Assembly (NCBI GenBank): GCA_900316795.1
Contig: ONEF01000001.1
Span: 145,632 to 209,631 of the forward strand
Source of the DNA: an uncultured Bacteroidales bacterium
GTDB lineage: Bacteria > Bacteroidota > Bacteroidia > Bacteroidales > UBA932
Length of the DNA: 64,000 nt
Direction: 5' to 3'
The notes under the pieces were generated by a model. That model did no database searches and had not been told where the DNA came from. It worked only from the letters and a program-made list of their open reading frames with translations. The translations under genes were made by a program, and so were the position numbers. Of this stretch, positions 1-9,131 are shown one piece after another; position 1 is the stretch's first letter, and the number at the start of each line of letters is the position of its first letter.

Positions 1-629
1 ATGACGGGTATCCTTACTTTTTCAGCAAGATAATGCAGGTCTCCGAAAAGGTTCTGTTTGACGCTCATTCCCCGATGATAAACGAGGAGTTGTATATGCC
101 TGTCCTTGACGGGATAGGACGCTGTACAGCCATTCCGGACAATGTAAAGGATTCTTTCCGTTGGCAGATGGCTATTTGCAACAAGAACCGTGTAGGGTCT
201 ATTGCCGCAGATTTCCGTTATGCAAATTCCTATGGCAGACAATCCGCCATGCACCTTATATCTTCCGACTATCTTCTTGTTTTCTTCAACGATCCGGATT
301 GTCCTAACTGCCGTGACGCATTGGAAAAAATGAAAAAGTCCGGTGTTATCCGGGATCTTATAGGAATGGGGGTTTTGAAAGTTCTGGCCGTATCTCCGGG
401 TGGAAAGACTAACTTGTGGGATGAGCGCCGTGAAGATTTCCCTAAGGAGTGGATCTACGCATATTCCCCTGACGGAGAGCTTAACCAAGGTACCATCTAT
501 TCCCTCCGTACATCGCCGAGCATATATCTTCTGGATGAAGAAAAGAGGGTGGTGCTTAAGGATGCCTCTCTTCAGAGAGCGCTTAGGACACTGCGCGCCA
601 TCAGCGACCATTATGTGGACATTCAGTAA
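1..629 (+). CDS. Thioredoxin-fold protein, DUF5106-like (5' truncated)
   Basis: The frame is open from base 3, so the gene is cut by the left edge and the ATG at 33 is internal. The N-terminal part resembles DUF5106, the helical segment preceding the redox fold in Bacteroidetes thioredoxin-like proteins. The C-terminal half has a strand (LLVFFNDPD) leading to a CPNC redox motif (bases 300-311) and a cis-Pro-like TSPSIYLL segment near the end. In this family such proteins are normally exported thiol:disulfide oxidoreductases; the signal peptide would lie outside the window. The DUF assignment is from memory of the family. Confidence 0.75.
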   Translation, partial: DGYPYFFSKIMQVSEKVLFDAHSPMINEELYMPVLDGIGRCTAIPDNVKDSFRWQMAICNKNRVGSIAADFRYANSYGRQSAMHLISSDYLLVFFNDPDCPNCRDALEKMKKSGVIRDLIGMGVLKVLAVSPGGKTNLWDERREDFPKEWIYAYSPDGELNQGTIYSLRTSPSIYLLDEEKRVVLKDASLQRALRTLRAISDHYVDIQ

Positions 630-707
630 AAAGCCTTGAAGACAGGGCAAGACCTTCCTTGCCGGGACAAGCTTTCCCGATATCTCAAATGTTTTGTAAA
701 AATGGAA

Positions 708-735
708 CATCTGTTTAAACCGAATGTAACAGATG
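708..735. repeat. 8-bp inverted repeat upstream of peptide gene
   Basis: CATCTGTT (708-715) and AACAGATG (728-735) are exact inverse complements with a 12-nt spacer. They sit 18 bp upstream of the candidate -7 box at 753. The repeat could be an operator or a weak terminator of the gene ending at 629; there is no T-tract, so an operator is slightly favoured. Confidence 0.35.
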
Positions 736-752
736 CCCGTTAAATCGTTGTT

Positions 753-760
753 TACTTTTG
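753..760 (+). promoter_or_regulatory. Candidate -7 box for peptide/lipoprotein pair
   Basis: TACTTTTG matches the Bacteroidetes -7 consensus TAnnTTTG, about 50 bp before the peptide start at 808. No convincing TTTG lies 19 nt upstream, so it may need an activator. Confidence 0.4.
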
Positions 761-807
761 CTTGACAGCTTCAGCAAATCTGGACAATGATTATTAAAAC
801 GATAGAG

Positions 808-975
808 ATGAAAAGAACATTCATTCAAAAGGAAGTTTACTCCGCACCCGAAACGAGAGTATTCGGAGTGAGGATGGAGACGGGGATTCTCGTTCTCAGC
901 GACGGCGATGTTGACCTTACGGGGAGCGGCGTCGATGAAGGTGATGCAGACGATAACGGTAATAACATTTGGTAA
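808..975 (+). CDS. Small acidic peptide preceding a lipoprotein
   Basis: 55 residues from the ATG at 808 (an in-frame ATG at 787 would add seven). It begins MKRTFIQKEVYSAPETRVF and ends in an Asp/Gly-rich acidic tail. It shares the pattern MKx..Y.aP....(I/V) - hydrophobic patch - SDG/SG - acidic tail with the peptides at 12146-12292 and 14815-14961, but lacks their Cys. The stop codon is 3 nt before the lipoprotein start at 979, so the two are almost certainly co-translated. Similar short peptides with a YxxP motif are widespread in Bacteroidales without a known function. I do not assign one. Confidence 0.65.
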   Translation: MKRTFIQKEVYSAPETRVFGVRMETGILVLSDGDVDLTGSGVDEGDADDNGNNIW

Positions 976-978
976 GCT

Positions 979-2397
979 ATGAAAAAGATATTCTTATTTG
1001 CTTCAGCAGTTTTCATGGCGACTATGTTTGCCGGCTGCGCAAAGGAGGTTCTGGACAATCAGCCAGCAGAAAATCCTTCAGTTAATGAGGGCAAGGCTAT
1101 TACCCTTACGGTTTCGGCCGTTACCAAGAATCCTCAGACAGTTGCTTCTCAGGAGTTTGACGGCTCTCCGCTGACAAAGATTTCCTACGGTACGGCAGAC
1201 GCCAACTGGGAAGAAGGTGACAAGATCTTCCTTGTCCGCAACGACGGAACCACAATTACCCTTACACTGACCAGCGGTGCCGGAACCGCCAGCGGTTCAT
1301 TTGCTTCAACTGATCCTGTTTTGGCAGGAACATACATACCTTATGCGGTCAGCGCAACATCTCTGTCCAAGGGTTATGTGAGTGTTGAATCTGGAACAAT
1401 AACCCTCGACCTTTCCAATCCGGGTGGTGGAACGCTCGCTGATGCTCTTTATCACGATATCCTCAAAGGAGAATCCTTGACTTTGTCAAACGACCAGGCT
1501 CAGGCTTCAGTCACTGGTCTGACCACCCACATTCTGAGTTTCTTGAGGTTCAGGTTCAACTGTTCCGGGAAGGCCGTCTCCAGCATTGGAGTCAGCTCTG
1601 CAGGCGGAATATCCAAGACTGTAACCATTGCGGCAAACGGGACGATAACCGGCAGCAACTCATCTACGGATACTTTCAGCGTTGAGGCTTCAGACGATGA
1701 AGCTGGATGCTATTCCGGATATTTTGCCGTTTACGACAAGACCACCACAAACCTGTTGGCCTACGCGGAGGATGAAGACGGGGGCAAATATACTCGTGTT
1801 GTTTCAACAAAGGATGCGGACTATGATGCCGGCAAGGTTTATGGCAAGACCTTTACTTTGAGTGGTGCAATGGTTACTGCGGAAGCTTCTGGAACCCTGT
1901 CTTCACATACCTGGAAGAATCTGGGCCTGAGCGTAAAGTGGGCCGAGTTCAATGTAGGCTCCAGCAGCGAGTATTCTTACGACAGGAATATTGACAACGG
2001 AACAAGCAGTTCAGCTGGAATCGCAGTGCCGGCAGACTGGGCCGGATGGCGTCTTCCGACCAGGGCTGAGGTTCAGGAACTGTTCTATGCCAGCAACAGG
2101 GAATGGGTTACCGGAGCTAACAACGGAGTGAAATTCAACAGCAACGGCAACTATGTGGCTATGGGAGCCGGTGGCTACGAGAGGTGGCGTGACGACGGCA
2201 GAGACTGGGATTACAACATAGGAAGCGTGGTTTACTTCTATATTAACGAAAACACCCCTAGCAACGGCTGGTATGCCCAGATTTGGGCAGTGGTAGGCAC
2301 GAATGGAAACTCTCTCGGTTTCGGTTCAGCCAACCTGGGCAATAACACGTTTGGCTTCAGCAACTATGCGGCCATGCGTCTTGTCTGCGACTACTAG
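979..2397 (+). CDS. Lipoprotein: fimbrillin-like domain plus FISUMP domain
   Basis: 472 residues. The N-terminus is a type II signal peptide with lipobox MFAGC (Cys20), so the mature protein is a lipid-anchored envelope protein. Residues about 35-300 look like the fimbrillin-like beta-sandwich of Bacteroidetes (early TKISYG and W-EEGDKIFL segments). Residues about 305-472 carry the FISUMP / major paralogous domain signature: WKNLGLSVKWAEFNVGS, then WAGWRLPTRAEVQEL, closing with MRLVCDY. Such proteins are usually surface-exposed; ligand unknown. It pairs with the small peptide gene just upstream. A convergent transporter gene ends 3 nt downstream. Confidence 0.8.
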   Translation: MKKIFLFASAVFMATMFAGCAKEVLDNQPAENPSVNEGKAITLTVSAVTKNPQTVASQEFDGSPLTKISYGTADANWEEGDKIFLVRNDGTTITLTLTSGAGTASGSFASTDPVLAGTYIPYAVSATSLSKGYVSVESGTITLDLSNPGGGTLADALYHDILKGESLTLSNDQAQASVTGLTTHILSFLRFRFNCSGKAVSSIGVSSAGGISKTVTIAANGTITGSNSSTDTFSVEASDDEAGCYSGYFAVYDKTTTNLLAYAEDEDGGKYTRVVSTKDADYDAGKVYGKTFTLSGAMVTAEASGTLSSHTWKNLGLSVKWAEFNVGSSSEYSYDRNIDNGTSSSAGIAVPADWAGWRLPTRAEVQELFYASNREWVTGANNGVKFNSNGNYVAMGAGGYERWRDDGRDWDYNIGSVVYFYINENTPSNGWYAQIWAVVGTNGNSLGFGSANLGNNTFGFSNYAAMRLVCDY

Positions 2398-2400
2398 TGG

Positions 2401-4089
2401 TTACTTGATTTCGATGATTGCTTCGGAGATGTTGATCATGAAGTCTCCGACGTGCTCACATTCGTTGATCATGTCTATGTAATAGACTCCGGTCAGGTAG
2501 CTGTAGGTATTGTTCTCCAGGTTGAGCAGATGCTCTTCCTTGAGGTTGTTGCGGTACTCGTTGATTTCCTGCTCCACATCCTGGGCGTTGGATATGTCTG
2601 TTATGCCCTCGTAGCCGAGTTCCAGATTTTTCTGCATAACATCAAAGCCCTTGAAGATGAGATCCATCATGAAGCCCAGACGGGTGGTCATGTCCTCGTC
2701 GAACGTAGCGTTGTGGATGTTGCGTCTCTGGAGGATTCTTCCGATGTTGAAGCCGCTGTCTCCTATGCTCTCAAGCTCGCCTATGACCTTGAACATGGCC
2801 TGTATCCTGCGTGAAGATTCTTCCGAGAGGTCCCACTCGGAGACTTCGTTCAGGTACTTGGCTATCTCAAACTCTATCTTGTCTGTAATCTGTTCATAGT
2901 GTTCCAGCTTGTGATAGAGCTCGTCAAATTTTTCAGGGTCTGTTGTGCTGATGCTTTCCCTGGCAAGTTCGTACTGCTGGCGGCATATCTGGACGAAGTG
3001 CAGGATTTCTCCCTTGGCCTGTCCAAGAGAAAGTTCGGCAGTGGAGAGAGGACCTCCGTGGATGAACTGTAGCCTGTAACCCTCTTCTTCCGGTTTGCCC
3101 GGCAGGAGTTTGGTCACGAACTTTACGATCTTGTTGGTGAAGCCTACAAGGATGCAGGTGTTGCTGATGTTGAACAGGGTATGCACCATTGCAATGGAGC
3201 AGAGGATGGAGAATGTGGAAGCACCGCTGACAAGCGGGTTATCCAGCCCCAGGGCCATTATCACCTTGGAAACTACCCAGAGGAACGGATGGTAGAGGAT
3301 AAGCACCCAAAGAACTCCGAACAGGTTGAAGAAAGCGTGTCCGGCGGCGGCTCTCCTTGCCGAGATGTTGGCTACAGATGCTGCCATGTTGGCGGTAAGG
3401 GTGGTTCCTATGTTTTCCCCGAGCACCAGTGCGGCTCCCAGTTCAAAGTTCAGGCCGTTGGAGCACATCATCAGCGTAAGGGCCATTGTGGCGGCAGAAG
3501 ACTGGAGCATAATGGTTACTATGGTTCCTATAAGGACGCATATCAGCACGCTCCAGAACCCTAACCTGCTCCATCCGTTGATAAGTTCCTTGACCTTCTC
3601 CAGTATGGCCGGATCTACTGAGGTCTGGACCATGCTCAATCCCAGGAACATTATTGCAAAGCCCATGATCATCATTCCGAGGCTCTTGCGTTTCTTGCTC
3701 TTGCCCATCGTGATGACAAACCCTACGGCAATGAGAGGAACCGCTATTGTGGCAACTCCTCCCGAAAACCCTATCAGGGCAAAAAGCCAGGCGGACACCG
3801 TGGTCCCGATATTGGCTCCCATGATTACGCCTATGCTCTGAGCCAGGGTGAGCAGTCCGGCATTGACGAAACTGACCACCATAAGGGTAGTGGCTGCGGA
3901 AGACTGTATGCAAGCTGTTACGGTAAGACCCGTGAGCACCCTCTTGAAGGCGTTGGAGGTCATCATGGCCAGAAAACTCCTGAGTTTGTCACCCGCAACT
4001 TTCTGCAGGTTTTCGCTCATCATGCTCATTCCGAAGAGGAACAAGGCCAATGAGCCCAGGAGTTTGAATATAGACATTGCAATGTTCAT
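2401..4089 (-). CDS. Na+/phosphate cotransporter, NptA/PhoU-domain type
   Basis: 562 residues from the ATG at 4089 (a GTG one codon earlier and an ATG at 4077 are alternatives). The first 330 residues are highly hydrophobic and contain the duplicated Na/Pi-cotransporter repeat: QSSAAT appears twice, paired with GANIGTT and GENIGTT. The remaining 200 residues are helical and PhoU-like (RRIQAMFKVIGELESIGD). This architecture is the bacterial NptA/YjbB group of inner-membrane phosphate transporters, in which the PhoU domain is thought to modulate flux. It is divergent from the gene at 4161. Confidence 0.88.
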   Translation of the reverse strand: MNIAMSIFKLLGSLALFLFGMSMMSENLQKVAGDKLRSFLAMMTSNAFKRVLTGLTVTACIQSSAATTLMVVSFVNAGLLTLAQSIGVIMGANIGTTVSAWLFALIGFSGGVATIAVPLIAVGFVITMGKSKKRKSLGMMIMGFAIMFLGLSMVQTSVDPAILEKVKELINGWSRLGFWSVLICVLIGTIVTIMLQSSAATMALTLMMCSNGLNFELGAALVLGENIGTTLTANMAASVANISARRAAAGHAFFNLFGVLWVLILYHPFLWVVSKVIMALGLDNPLVSGASTFSILCSIAMVHTLFNISNTCILVGFTNKIVKFVTKLLPGKPEEEGYRLQFIHGGPLSTAELSLGQAKGEILHFVQICRQQYELARESISTTDPEKFDELYHKLEHYEQITDKIEFEIAKYLNEVSEWDLSEESSRRIQAMFKVIGELESIGDSGFNIGRILQRRNIHNATFDEDMTTRLGFMMDLIFKGFDVMQKNLELGYEGITDISNAQDVEQEINEYRNNLKEEHLLNLENNTYSYLTGVYYIDMINECEHVGDFMINISEAIIEIK

Positions 4090-4094
4090 CACAA

Positions 4095-4143
4095 CAAAAA
4101 TAATGTTAATCGTTGAGTATTAAAAATTAATCTGCTATTTTTG
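4095..4143. promoter_or_regulatory. Divergent promoters, NptA-like gene / peptidase-barrel gene
   Basis: Plus strand: TTGA (4113-4116), 19 nt, TATTTTTG (4136-4143), ahead of the start at 4161. Minus strand: TATTTTTG read from 4102 to 4095. The latter lies so close to the ATG at 4089 that translation may begin at the ATG at 4077 or be leaderless. Confidence 0.55.
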
Positions 4144-4160
4144 GAACAAATTATTCAACG

Positions 4161-7100
4161 ATGAACAAAATTGTAACAACAGATACTGTTTTTCCAATAC
4201 ACCATAAAAGAGCGGACAAATCATCTAAAAAAGCAATAAGATTATCTATGAACTTTTCAGGACGCGTTTTGCTGGCCGCTATGGCTTTTGTTTTTCTTTT
4301 CTCGGCGACATCTTCAGCCCAGTATTATGATATAGGAAGCGAAAAGTCTTCCATCAAGTGGAAGACGATGAAAAGCAAAAACTTTCAGATAATCTATCCT
4401 GAGGGTCTTGGCAAAAATGCGGCGAGCTATCTCGGAAAGGTGGAGTCCATGTACGGCATCCACTCTGATTCAGTAAGATACAACTATGGTTTGCCAAAGA
4501 GGTTCCCGATGGTGCTCCACCCGTTCAACGCGGAGAGCAACGGTATAACCGTATGGGGACCGCGCCAGATAGATTTCATTGCCCAGCCGCCGGTGAATCT
4601 GATTTCCACCGAGCCTTGGGATCTTTCCCTGGCAAGCCACGAAGGGCGTCACGCCTGGCAGATAGCTCATTTCAACCGGGGGTTGTTCAAAGTCCTTTCC
4701 TGGGGTTTCGGAGACCAGGTTGTGGGGGCCGCTTCCGCAGTCTATCCTTCCAGATGGTTCCTGGAGGGCGATGCCGTGGTTGCTGAAACCCAGATGAGCA
4801 AGGGCGGAAGGGGCCGCAGCGGTTTCTTCCTCTGCGAGGTCCTCAAGTGCATTGTTCCTGAAGACGGAGATGCCGGAAAGTATTTCTACGGCAAGAACCG
4901 CACCTGGGACCGCTGGCGCTTTGGTAGCGTAAAGGCTTATTCTCCTGATAGATACAGCGTGGGTTATATGATAAACGCTATGGCCCGTAAGCACAGCGGA
5001 GATGTGGACCTGGCAGACAAGATCCTCAACTATGAGACCCGCCATTTCATGAGCGCCAACGTGGTGGCTTCCGCTTTCAAGGAGTACAGCGGGCTGACTC
5101 ACCGCAAATATGTCCAGGGAGATATGCTCAACGAATTCCTCGAGCTGAATGAGAACGAGGCTCTGGAGGAACTTCTTGAAAAGGCTGAGGAAGATTACCC
5201 TGAAGCATCCCAGACTATGGTGATAGACCAGGCCAAAAGGACCGGAGCCAGACATGGATACTTTACGGAATACGGCAATGTGGCTGTCGTGGGGAAAGAT
5301 TCTCTTGTGGCCGTAGTGTCCGGAACCGGAATCCCGGGAGCTCTTGTCCTTCTTACCAAAGCTTCAGATTCACAGTGGAAAGAGAAGGTTCTCAGGCCGT
5401 TTTCTGAAGAAGCCGGAAGGATCTGCCACTACAACGGCAAAATCTGGTGGAGCGAGTGCAATACGGACCCTCGTTGGGAGCAGCATGCAAGCAACGCGAT
5501 TTTCAGCTATGACCTAAGGTCCGGACAGATGGAAGATTATTCTGACGAGAAACATTCTCTCCATCTTCCTTTTGTCGTGACTTATGACGGAAGGCCGCTT
5601 CTTTGCTGCGTGGCATACGGGACCGACCATCTTTCCAGCACCGTGAAGTCTCTGATGTTTCTGGACAACGGAGCTTCATTCAACGGAGTAGAGATGAATG
5701 TAGCAGGCCAGATAACCTCTGTGGCTTCCTCCGGTGAAGACTTCTGGTATTCTTCCCTGAATCCGGAAGAAGGGGGAATGGAAATCTGGAAAGTTTCTTC
5801 AGGAAAAGTAAACCGCGTTTACACGACAAGACACATAGTCAAGGATCTGCAGACCTTGGGCAATGACGTTTATTTCCAGACAGATATGTTCGGATGTCCT
5901 GTCATCTGCCGGCTGGATCCTTCTACCGGAGCTATTTCCCTGGCATCTATATCTGAAGATGTATGCTCCTTCAGCATAGCGGATTCAGGAAAGATGTTCG
6001 TCTCAAAAGACGCCAAGGACAAGGGTTCTGTACTTTCCTGCGACCAGATGCTGTCACTGCCTACAACTCCCGATATGGAGTTCAACTACCCTCTGGCAGA
6101 GGAACTTTCAAGGCAATATGAGCAGAAGTACGGGAAAATCGCCGAGCCGCAACAAAACAACTCAGATGCTGCAAGCTTCCATTTCAAGGAAGAGCCTTAC
6201 CGCAAGGGAGCTCATCTTTTCAGGATTCACTCCTGGGCTCCGGTCTATGCCGAGTTCGGCGGTGTTGCGGAGGGTGAGTTCGAAGAATTCTATGAGGAGG
6301 CTCTTCCGGGAGTCACCATTTATTCCCAGAATACCCTTGGAACGATGAGGGCGACGGCAGGCTATGCATACCAGCACAGAAACGGATTCCTCTCCACGTC
6401 AAAGAATCTCCATTCCGGACACGCTTCCCTTTCCTGGAGCGGCTGGTATCCTGTGATTGAAGGAACTGTACATTTCAACGACAGGATAATGTACAAGAAA
6501 GACAAGTATTCTTTCAGGAGCTCCGTTGACGCTTATGTTCCTCTTTCATGGAGCGGGGCCGGCTGGGCCTCCGGAGTCACTCCTGCCGTGAGCTGGAGCT
6601 TCCGCAACGACCAGATCGTCCTGGACGAAGAGACTTCCGGCCCTTCCGAGGCATCGGAAGATGACGGCGAAGAACCGGAACATCGATATACCCTGTCACA
6701 GATAAAAAGGCATCAGGTAAACTTCTCCCTTGGCGCATACAAGATGCAGGAAATGGCTGAATCACAGGTTTATCCAAGATGGGGAATTGGCGGCAGGGTG
6801 GCAGTTTCCGTAAGTCCTCAAGGCGGCAAGTACTTCGGCTCGGAGTATTCGGCATACGTTTACGGATATGTTCCCGGCCTTGTGTTCAATCACGGTCTGA
6901 GGCTCTCGGCTTCATACCAGAGGCAGGACGTTGAAGGCAAGATGTACTGGCTGGACAACCATCTGGAAGGTCCTAGAGGCTTCACTGAAGATTTCTATGG
7001 CCGCAACATCTTGCGTGCAACGGCAGATTATGCAATTCCGGTTTATCTCGGCGATGTCTCCCTCGGCCCGATTGCCTATCTGCAGCAGCTCCAGGTAATC

Positions 7101-7373
7101 CCGTTCGTGGATTACAGCAAGGTGGATTTCCTCAGGAAGACAGGTCCGGCCAAGACAGATCCTTTCCACTACCAGTGGGAAGACCGCTATTCCTTCGGGG
7201 CTGACGTGATGTTAAGGGGGCATTTCCTGAGAATCGGCTTCCCTATGTACATAGGCGTAAGATATGCCCGCACCAACAAGCCGACCGACATCGGCAGCGT
7301 TTCACCTGCCGCATACGACGGAAAAGGCAACAAGAACTTTGTCACCCTTCTTTTCGGGATAGAGTTCTATTAG
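4161..7373 (+). CDS. Outer-membrane protein: gluzincin-like peptidase fused to beta-barrel
   Basis: 1070 residues. A signal peptide is visible from the in-frame Met at residue 30 (MNFSGRVLLAAMAFVFLFSA, ending before AQYYD). The first Met is kept because it follows the promoter well, but residue 30 may be the true start. HEGRH (residues about 160-164) fits HExxH, and FLEGDAVVAETQ about 40 residues later offers the third Glu ligand of a gluzincin zinc peptidase. A propeller-like middle follows (about 360-640). The last 400 residues alternate aromatic strands and finish in GIEFY, typical of an outer-membrane barrel. An exported zinc hydrolase held by its own barrel is inference; substrate unknown. 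Confidence 0.7.
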   Translation: MNKIVTTDTVFPIHHKRADKSSKKAIRLSMNFSGRVLLAAMAFVFLFSATSSAQYYDIGSEKSSIKWKTMKSKNFQIIYPEGLGKNAASYLGKVESMYGIHSDSVRYNYGLPKRFPMVLHPFNAESNGITVWGPRQIDFIAQPPVNLISTEPWDLSLASHEGRHAWQIAHFNRGLFKVLSWGFGDQVVGAASAVYPSRWFLEGDAVVAETQMSKGGRGRSGFFLCEVLKCIVPEDGDAGKYFYGKNRTWDRWRFGSVKAYSPDRYSVGYMINAMARKHSGDVDLADKILNYETRHFMSANVVASAFKEYSGLTHRKYVQGDMLNEFLELNENEALEELLEKAEEDYPEASQTMVIDQAKRTGARHGYFTEYGNVAVVGKDSLVAVVSGTGIPGALVLLTKASDSQWKEKVLRPFSEEAGRICHYNGKIWWSECNTDPRWEQHASNAIFSYDLRSGQMEDYSDEKHSLHLPFVVTYDGRPLLCCVAYGTDHLSSTVKSLMFLDNGASFNGVEMNVAGQITSVASSGEDFWYSSLNPEEGGMEIWKVSSGKVNRVYTTRHIVKDLQTLGNDVYFQTDMFGCPVICRLDPSTGAISLASISEDVCSFSIADSGKMFVSKDAKDKGSVLSCDQMLSLPTTPDMEFNYPLAEELSRQYEQKYGKIAEPQQNNSDAASFHFKEEPYRKGAHLFRIHSWAPVYAEFGGVAEGEFEEFYEEALPGVTIYSQNTLGTMRATAGYAYQHRNGFLSTSKNLHSGHASLSWSGWYPVIEGTVHFNDRIMYKKDKYSFRSSVDAYVPLSWSGAGWASGVTPAVSWSFRNDQIVLDEETSGPSEASEDDGEEPEHRYTLSQIKRHQVNFSLGAYKMQEMAESQVYPRWGIGGRVAVSVSPQGGKYFGSEYSAYVYGYVPGLVFNHGLRLSASYQRQDVEGKMYWLDNHLEGPRGFTEDFYGRNILRATADYAIPVYLGDVSLGPIAYLQQLQVIPFVDYSKVDFLRKTGPAKTDPFHYQWEDRYSFGADVMLRGHFLRIGFPMYIGVRYARTNKPTDIGSVSPAAYDGKGNKNFVTLLFGIEFY

Positions 7374-7388
7374 ACCATTTTGATTTTG

Positions 7389-9065
7389 TTACCGTTTTGA
7401 TTCTTTCCACTCTTTGGGACTCATTCCGGTCTTGGCCTTGAATGTTCGCAAAAAGGATGTTCTGGATGAGAACCCGGATTGCTCAGCGATGTCCGAGTGT
7501 GACATCTTGGGTTGTTCCGCCATCAGTTTCTTTGCGTGTTCTATGCGGTAGCTGTTGATCAGATCCGAGAAGCTGGTTCCCAGAGAGCTGTTGATAATCA
7601 GGCTGACATAGGTCCTGTTGGTGGCAAGTTCCGATGCTATGTCGCTGAGGCGTATGTCTTTTTTCTTGAAGAGTTCTTTTTCCTCGATCAGCTTGGAAAT
7701 CTGCTCCTGAAGTTCCTGCCTTGATTTTTTTGCCACCTCGGACGTGTCTATATCTGACACTTCTTCCGGCTTCTTTGACAATAGCCTATAAGCCAAGAAA
7801 ATGCATCCGATAACAACAAAGGCTCCGCAGGCAAACCAGAGCCAAGGATAGCTTGTGCTTTCCGCAGGTTTTGTGCTGAAGGCAAAAACGCAGCTGTTTG
7901 TCTTGAAGTTGTCTGTCACGAGAGCTTCCCCGGATTCTCCGAAGAAACAACCTCCGGCCAAAACGATTCTGCCGTCTCCCAAAAGATCCCAACTCTCGTC
8001 ATTCAGAGAGAAGTCCTTCAGGATATCTGAATAATACAAGATACTGCTTGCCTTTCCGCCATCCAGAGTCGCGTCATAGTCAATCTCGGCGACATAGAAG
8101 TTTCTCTTAAGGTCATATCCTGTAAGATAAGCCTTTCTTGTCTGGCGGTTCACCTGGATTTTCTGTCCCCAGGCCAAGGTTTCTCCTTCAATTCCCTTTT
8201 CAGGCAGCGGCTTTTCCATATTCAGCAGCGAGAACTGTTCTCCGGAAATCTTTAGAATTCCGAACCTTCCGTCAATCTTTCTTTTTGCCGGTATCAGATA
8301 GGTGTAATCGCCGATGGAAGAAGTCTTGGGGTCATAAAAGCTCATTGGCAGAAAAATGCTCCACTCGTTCAGCAGAGGAATCAGGAAAGCCTCTCCGTCC
8401 AGGCGGTCGGCGATCATCTGGCAGGTGTCGCCCCTGTTGCTCAGATATGAAAACACAATGGCCTGGGATGAGTCTGTCTGCAATATCAGTGGACTTCCCC
8501 TTTGGACAGAAACCGGCTTCTTGAAAGAAAAGCCCTTTCTTGGCTCGTAAATTTCCATATCGTCGTCGGCGTACCAGTTGCCTGTAACCAGGACTCTTCC
8601 GTCCGGGAAGGCAATCGCGGAGCACCCTGTCCTCTTGCGGTCCAGAACTCCGGATGGTTCGAAGGAGTGAGTCTTGGGGTCATAGATTTCCGTTCCCCAG
8701 CTTTGCCCGATGCCGAAGTTTTCCGCGCAGCCGCCTCCAATCATTATCCTTCCGTCAGGGAGCTTTACTGAAAATCCGAAATCGTGAGGATAGAGCATCG
8801 GCACCTCAACCCATTTTCCGTCCTTGAGGTACTCGGCCGTCTTGAGCAATATGAAGCCGTCCGTATGTCCGCCGAGAACGGTTATCTCCCCGTTCAGATT
8901 GACGATACAGTGTCCGCCGCGGGGCTGATTGAGGTCGGGAAGCCTCTCGGCCGCCATCTTGAGAAACCTCTCTCCGCCAACTTCAACAGCCTCCTGCTCA
9001 AACACCTTGGTCTGAGTGCAGGCGGCTGCCAGTAGTGATATTGCAAACGTTATCCAGGGTCTCAT
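7389..9065 (-). CDS. Transmembrane kelch-domain AraC-family regulator
   Basis: 558 residues. The N-terminus is a signal/anchor with a possible lipobox (LLAAACT). Residues about 35-395 contain kelch-like beta-propeller blades (RGGHCIVNLNGEITVLGGH, DGRIMIGGGCAENFG, DGRVLVTGNWYADDD, DGRIVLAGGCF). One membrane helix follows (WLWFACGAFVVIGCIFLAY, about 405-425), then a basic/coiled linker and two AraC helix-turn-helices (RLSDIASELATNRTYVS and SHSDIAEQSGFSSRTSF) to the C-terminus. The layout suggests a one-component sensor with an extracytoplasmic propeller and cytoplasmic DNA binding. It lies last in the peptide-lipoprotein set, with its own candidate -7 box, so regulation of those genes is the obvious inference. 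Confidence 0.82.
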   Translation of the reverse strand: MRPWITFAISLLAAACTQTKVFEQEAVEVGGERFLKMAAERLPDLNQPRGGHCIVNLNGEITVLGGHTDGFILLKTAEYLKDGKWVEVPMLYPHDFGFSVKLPDGRIMIGGGCAENFGIGQSWGTEIYDPKTHSFEPSGVLDRKRTGCSAIAFPDGRVLVTGNWYADDDMEIYEPRKGFSFKKPVSVQRGSPLILQTDSSQAIVFSYLSNRGDTCQMIADRLDGEAFLIPLLNEWSIFLPMSFYDPKTSSIGDYTYLIPAKRKIDGRFGILKISGEQFSLLNMEKPLPEKGIEGETLAWGQKIQVNRQTRKAYLTGYDLKRNFYVAEIDYDATLDGGKASSILYYSDILKDFSLNDESWDLLGDGRIVLAGGCFFGESGEALVTDNFKTNSCVFAFSTKPAESTSYPWLWFACGAFVVIGCIFLAYRLLSKKPEEVSDIDTSEVAKKSRQELQEQISKLIEEKELFKKKDIRLSDIASELATNRTYVSLIINSSLGTSFSDLINSYRIEHAKKLMAEQPKMSHSDIAEQSGFSSRTSFLRTFKAKTGMSPKEWKESKR

Positions 9066-9090
9066 AGCGTTCTTCAGACTGTCCTGAAAC

Positions 9091-9098
9091 CAAAGGTA
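9091..9098 (-). promoter_or_regulatory. Candidate -7 box for kelch/AraC gene
   Basis: TACCTTTG on the minus strand, 25 bp before the start at 9065. The -33 region is not conserved. Confidence 0.4.
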
Positions 9099-9131
9099 GC
9101 AATAATTACTGTTCCTATGCGGGAAGAAGGT

